From Granulicella sp. L60 (GTDB taxonomy: Bacteria; Acidobacteriota; Terriglobia; Terriglobales; Acidobacteriaceae), in NCBI RefSeq assembly GCF_009765825.1, contig NZ_LMUR01000018.1:961704-1025703 (forward strand): a stretch of 64,000 nt of DNA. Direction: 5' to 3'. Every line of letters begins with the position of its first letter. The first letter of the stretch is position 1. The translations under genes were made by a program, and so were the position numbers. Shown piece by piece: positions 61,095 through 64,000 of the stretch. The notes below the pieces were generated by a model. It did no database searches. It was given only the letters and a program-made list of their open reading frames with translations, and was not told where the DNA came from.

Positions 61095-62737
61095 CCCTTC
61101 CAACGCATCCGCCAACGCAGCCTGGACGTCTCTTCGGAGTAGGCCTCGGCCCAGGCGATCCCGAACTCGTTACCCTTAAGGCCCTGCGCATCATCCGCGA
61201 GGCGCACGTCATCGCCTTCCCCACCGCAAAGCACGGTCGCAGCATAGCCCGCTCCATCGTCGCCTCCGAGCTCACCCACGGACAGATCGAACTTCCCATG
61301 GTCTATCCCCTCACCACAGAAGCTCCCAGCGACCCCGGTGGCTACGACGCTGCAATCGAAGACTTCTACGACCGCACCGCCGAAGAGATCAGCGTCCACC
61401 TCCAGCAGGGCCGCGACGTCGCCGTCCTCTGCGAAGGCGACCCCTTCTTCTACGGCTCGTACATGTACTTGCACGACCGCCTCGCCCATCGTTTCCTCAC
61501 CGAGGTCGTGCCCGGAATATCCTCCGTCACCGCAGCCTCCTCGCGCCTCGGCATCGCGCTCGTGCGCCGCGATTCTGTCATGACCGTGCTGCCCGCAACG
61601 CTCTCCGAAGATCAGCTCGAACAGAAACTCAGACAGCCCGGCGCATTCGTCATCATCAAAATCGGCCGCAACTTCGCCAAGGTAAAAAATGCCCTCCGCC
61701 GCGCCCGCATAGAAGACCGCGCCTACTACATCGAGCGCGCCACCATGGCCGCCGAACGCGTCCTCCGCGTGCAAGATGTAGATCCCGAGTCCGTCCCATA
61801 CTTCTCCCTCATCGTCATTCCAAACGCGGTCCCAAACGCTATCTCAGATCCTGCAGCGAACGAAACCGCGCACACCACGAACGCCTCGAACCAGCCAGAG
61901 ATCGTAGTCCTCGGCCTCGGCCCCGGCGATCCTGACTGGATAACACCCGAGGTCCAGCAAGCTCTCCACGAAGCCACTGACCTCGTCGGCTATCAACCCT
62001 ACCTCGACCGCGTCCCACACCATCCCGGCCAGCGCCACCACGGCTCCGACAACAAGGTCGAAGCCGAGCGCGCACGCGATGCACTCGCTCTCGCTGCATC
62101 GGGCCGTCGCGTCTGCGTCGTCTCCTCCGGCGATCCCGGTATCTTCGCCATGGCCACCGCAGTCGTGCAGGCCATCGAAGAAGGCCCAGAAGCCTGGCGC
62201 TCCATCCAACTCCGCGTTCTCCCCGGCGTCTCCGCCATGCAGGCCGCAGCCGCGCGCGCCGGAGCTCCCCTCGGCCACGACTTCTGCGTCCTCTCCCTCT
62301 CCAATCGCCTCAAGCCATGGGAGATCATCACTCAGCGCATCCGAGCCGCCATGAGCGCCGATCTCGGCCTCGCCCTCTACAACCCGGTCTCCTCCGAGCG
62401 CAGATGGCAGCTCGGCGAAGCCCGCGAGATCATGCTCCAATATCGTCTTCCGCAGACACCCGTCGTCCTCGGCTACAATCTCGGCAAGCCCAACGAGCGC
62501 GTCGTCATCACCGATCTCGGCAGCCTCGACCCTGCAACCGTAGATATGCAGACCATCCTCCTCATCGGCTCCTCGACCACAAAGATGTTCGCCCTCGCCG
62601 ATGGCCGCAAGCTCGTCTACACCCCCCGAACCTACGGCACTGCCGACTTAAAAACTGACGCCCTCACTTCAGCAGCGACAAAAGAAGGAACAAAAGAGAT
62701 AGGCATGGAGATCGCAACCGGAGCCGCAACCCCGTGA
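61091..62737 (+). CDS. cobIJ: Fused precorrin-2 C20- and precorrin-3B C17-methyltransferase
   Basis: 548 residues, two complete tetrapyrrole methylase domains in tandem. The first (residues ~13-240) has GVGLGPGDPELVTLKALRII, VLCEGDPFFYGSYMYLHDRL and VPGISSVTAASSRLGI (CobI/CbiL). After a ~20-residue Ala/Thr/Asn linker the second (residues ~272-515) has VVLGLGPGDPDWITPEVQQA, VVSSGDPGIFAMATAVVQAI and VLPGVSAMQAAAARAGAPLG (CobJ/CbiH). Fusion brings the C20 and C17 methylations together; the CobG step lies between them in the aerobic pathway. Coupled to cobH and cbiD by 4-base overlaps. Confidence 0.93.
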   Translation: MTLPTHPPTQPGRLFGVGLGPGDPELVTLKALRIIREAHVIAFPTAKHGRSIARSIVASELTHGQIELPMVYPLTTEAPSDPGGYDAAIEDFYDRTAEEISVHLQQGRDVAVLCEGDPFFYGSYMYLHDRLAHRFLTEVVPGISSVTAASSRLGIALVRRDSVMTVLPATLSEDQLEQKLRQPGAFVIIKIGRNFAKVKNALRRARIEDRAYYIERATMAAERVLRVQDVDPESVPYFSLIVIPNAVPNAISDPAANETAHTTNASNQPEIVVLGLGPGDPDWITPEVQQALHEATDLVGYQPYLDRVPHHPGQRHHGSDNKVEAERARDALALAASGRRVCVVSSGDPGIFAMATAVVQAIEEGPEAWRSIQLRVLPGVSAMQAAAARAGAPLGHDFCVLSLSNRLKPWEIITQRIRAAMSADLGLALYNPVSSERRWQLGEAREIMLQYRLPQTPVVLGYNLGKPNERVVITDLGSLDPATVDMQTILLIGSSTTKMFALADGRKLVYTPRTYGTADLKTDALTSAATKEGTKEIGMEIATGAATP

Positions 62738-63822
62738 CCCTCCCCACTGCCCTCCGTCGCGGATGGACCACCGGCGCCTGCGCGACGGCCGCGGCCAAGG
62801 CAGCCTACACCGCCCTCCTCACCGGCAGCTTTCCGGACCCCATCCAGATCACCCTCCCCGCCGGCCGCCAGGTCTCCTTCGTCCTCGCTCAACAAACCCA
62901 CGGCGACGATTACGCCACCGCCGGCATCGTAAAAGATGCAGGCGACGATCCCGACGTCACTCACGGTGCCCTCATCCTCGCCACCGTGCGCCGCGCCCAG
63001 CTCAACACCGGAGTCAGCTTCCGCGCCGGTCCCGGCGTAGGCACCGTCACCAAGCCCGGTCTCCCCCTTGCCATCGGAGAACCAGCCATCAACCCTATGC
63101 CCAGGGAGATGATGCGAACCGCCATCGCCGAGGTCGCTCATCAGCTCTCCGACACCACCGACGTCATCATCGAGATCTCCATCCCCAACGGCGAAGCCAT
63201 CGCCCTCAAGACCATGAACCCCCGCCTGGGAATCCTCGGCGGCTTATCCATCCTCGGCACCACCGGTATCGTCATCCCCTACTCCTGCGCCGCCTGGATC
63301 GCCTCTATCCACGAAGGTATTGACGTCGCCCGCGCCCTCAACCTTCCCCACATCGCTGGAGCCACCGGTTCCACCTCAGAGGCCGCCGTCGCCCACCTCT
63401 ATCAACTCAGCGAGAGCGCCCTCATCGACATGGGCGACTTCGTCGGCGGCATGCTCAAATACATCCGCACCCATCCCGTGCCGCGCGTCACCATCGCCGG
63501 AGGCTTCGCCAAGATCTCCAAGCTTGCCCAGGGCCGCCTCGATCTTCACTCAGCCCGCAGTCAGCTCAACCTCGCCGAGCTCTCCCAACTCGCCGCAACT
63601 CTCGGAGCCTCGCCCGAACTCCAACAGCAGATCCTTCACTCCAACACCGGCCTCGAGACCCTTCAGCTCGCCACCAGACAAGGCGTCCCCCTCGCCCAGG
63701 CGGTCGCTCTCCAAGCCCGCGCCGTCGCAGAGCGCGTCCTCGAAGGAACCCCCATCACCCTCGACGTCGTCATCATCGACCGCGAAGGCACCCCCATCGC
63801 CTCCGCTCCCGGCCCAGCCTGA
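62734..63822 (+). CDS. cbiD: Cobalt-precorrin-5B (C1)-methyltransferase CbiD
   Basis: 362 residues, family opening LRRGWTTGACATAAAKAAYT, then GIVKDAGDDPDVTHGALI, GTVTKPGLPLAIGEPAINPM, ISIPNGEAIALKTMNPRLGI and LGGLSILGTTGIVIPYSCAA. CbiD performs C1 methylation and is typical of the anaerobic route; the aerobic route uses CobF. Finding CbiD beside CobG suggests a hybrid operon, as known in several bacteria. GTG start in a GTGA overlap with the fused methylase gene. An 86-base gap precedes the next gene. Confidence 0.94.
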   Translation: MTLPTALRRGWTTGACATAAAKAAYTALLTGSFPDPIQITLPAGRQVSFVLAQQTHGDDYATAGIVKDAGDDPDVTHGALILATVRRAQLNTGVSFRAGPGVGTVTKPGLPLAIGEPAINPMPREMMRTAIAEVAHQLSDTTDVIIEISIPNGEAIALKTMNPRLGILGGLSILGTTGIVIPYSCAAWIASIHEGIDVARALNLPHIAGATGSTSEAAVAHLYQLSESALIDMGDFVGGMLKYIRTHPVPRVTIAGGFAKISKLAQGRLDLHSARSQLNLAELSQLAATLGASPELQQQILHSNTGLETLQLATRQGVPLAQAVALQARAVAERVLEGTPITLDVVIIDREGTPIASAPGPA

Positions 63823-63908
63823 GAGACAGTCCATCTCACATGCCACCACTTGATAAATTAGAAGAAGCCAAACCTCTCATTACACACCCTCGGAATCGCA
63901 CAGGAACT

Positions 63909-64000
63909 ATGTCCCCCATCAGCCCATGGCTATCGATCGTAGGAGTTGGTGAAGATGGTTGGGACGGTCTCACCTCCACCGCACGCCAAGCCGTCGCATC
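63909..64000 (+). CDS. Precorrin-6Y C5,15-methyltransferase start (CobL/CbiE), runs off window
   Basis: The first 30 codons are in the window: after MSPISP comes WLSIVGVGEDGWDGLTSTAR then QAVAS, the first strand and GxGxxGxxxL loop of a CbiE/CobL methylase domain. Whether the decarboxylating CbiT part is fused (CobL) cannot be seen. ATG 63909 has AGGA just upstream; an in-frame ATG at 63840 would add 23 residues without family similarity. Position at the end of the cob operon fits the pathway order. Confidence 0.75.
   Translation, partial: MSPISPWLSIVGVGEDGWDGLTSTARQAVA

Overview
The window looks like a chromosomal segment of a soil acidobacterium of subdivision 1 (the Edaphobacter/Granulicella/Terriglobus kind). 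This is inferred from the high GC content, Oar-type TonB receptors with an N-terminal carboxypeptidase-regulatory domain, long choice-of-anchor/Ig-repeat surface proteins, a GH3 glycosidase with a PA14 insert, and the gene neighbourhoods. It carries many genes that usually sit near a replication origin: dnaA, rpmH, rnpA, yidD, yidC, jag, rsmG, parA, parB, mnmG, dnaB and dnaN. It also has three near-perfect parS sites. I saw no rRNA, tRNA or CRISPR array.

Layout. 1-8.4 kb: start of a TonB receptor (minus), a scar of a group II intron, an amidohydrolase, then a decayed block. That block holds an integrase stub, a mercuric-reductase-like FAD enzyme, three alpha/beta hydrolases and a cyclic-nucleotide-binding protein, nearly all broken by single-base deletions or truncation. 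8.4-15.1 kb: beta-barrel protein, giant Ig-repeat surface protein and dnaN, all minus. 15.7-34.5 kb: mostly plus-strand housekeeping genes (mnmG, msrA, dnaB, alr, oxidoreductases) with a few minus genes. 34.8-42.1 kb: HU, then a minus-strand run folC-plsC-amidotransferase-rsmG-parA-parB-methyltransferase, with parS sites in three of its gaps. 42.2-47.7 kb: a tiny membrane-protein gene, thrS, and an oxidoreductase flanked by two SRPBCC proteins. 47.7-52.1 kb: the minus-strand block rpmH - KGG protein - rnpA - yidD - yidC - jag. 52.8-58.3 kb: dnaA, obgE and a GH3 glucosidase. 58.5-64 kb: a cobalamin operon cobG-cobH-cobIJ-cbiD-cbiE with 4-base overlaps, running off the end.

How the parts work together. 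DnaA, the beta clamp and DnaB serve chromosome replication, and ParAB/parS serves segregation. RpmH-RnpA-YidD-YidC-Jag forms the usual ribosome/RNase P/membrane-insertion block. The cob genes convert precorrin-2 towards cobyrinate.

Most unusual features: (1) a family of four ~165-180 bp palindromic elements, three of them starting right after gene stops (after the TonB receptor, dnaA and GH3) and the fourth in the gap before that receptor; (2) three parS sites confined to consecutive gaps of one gene run, one inside a 36-bp perfect palindrome that contains a stop codon; (3) a strand-composition (GC-skew) switch around 37-43 kb in the opposite sense to that expected at an origin; (4) the decayed island at 3-8.3 kb.
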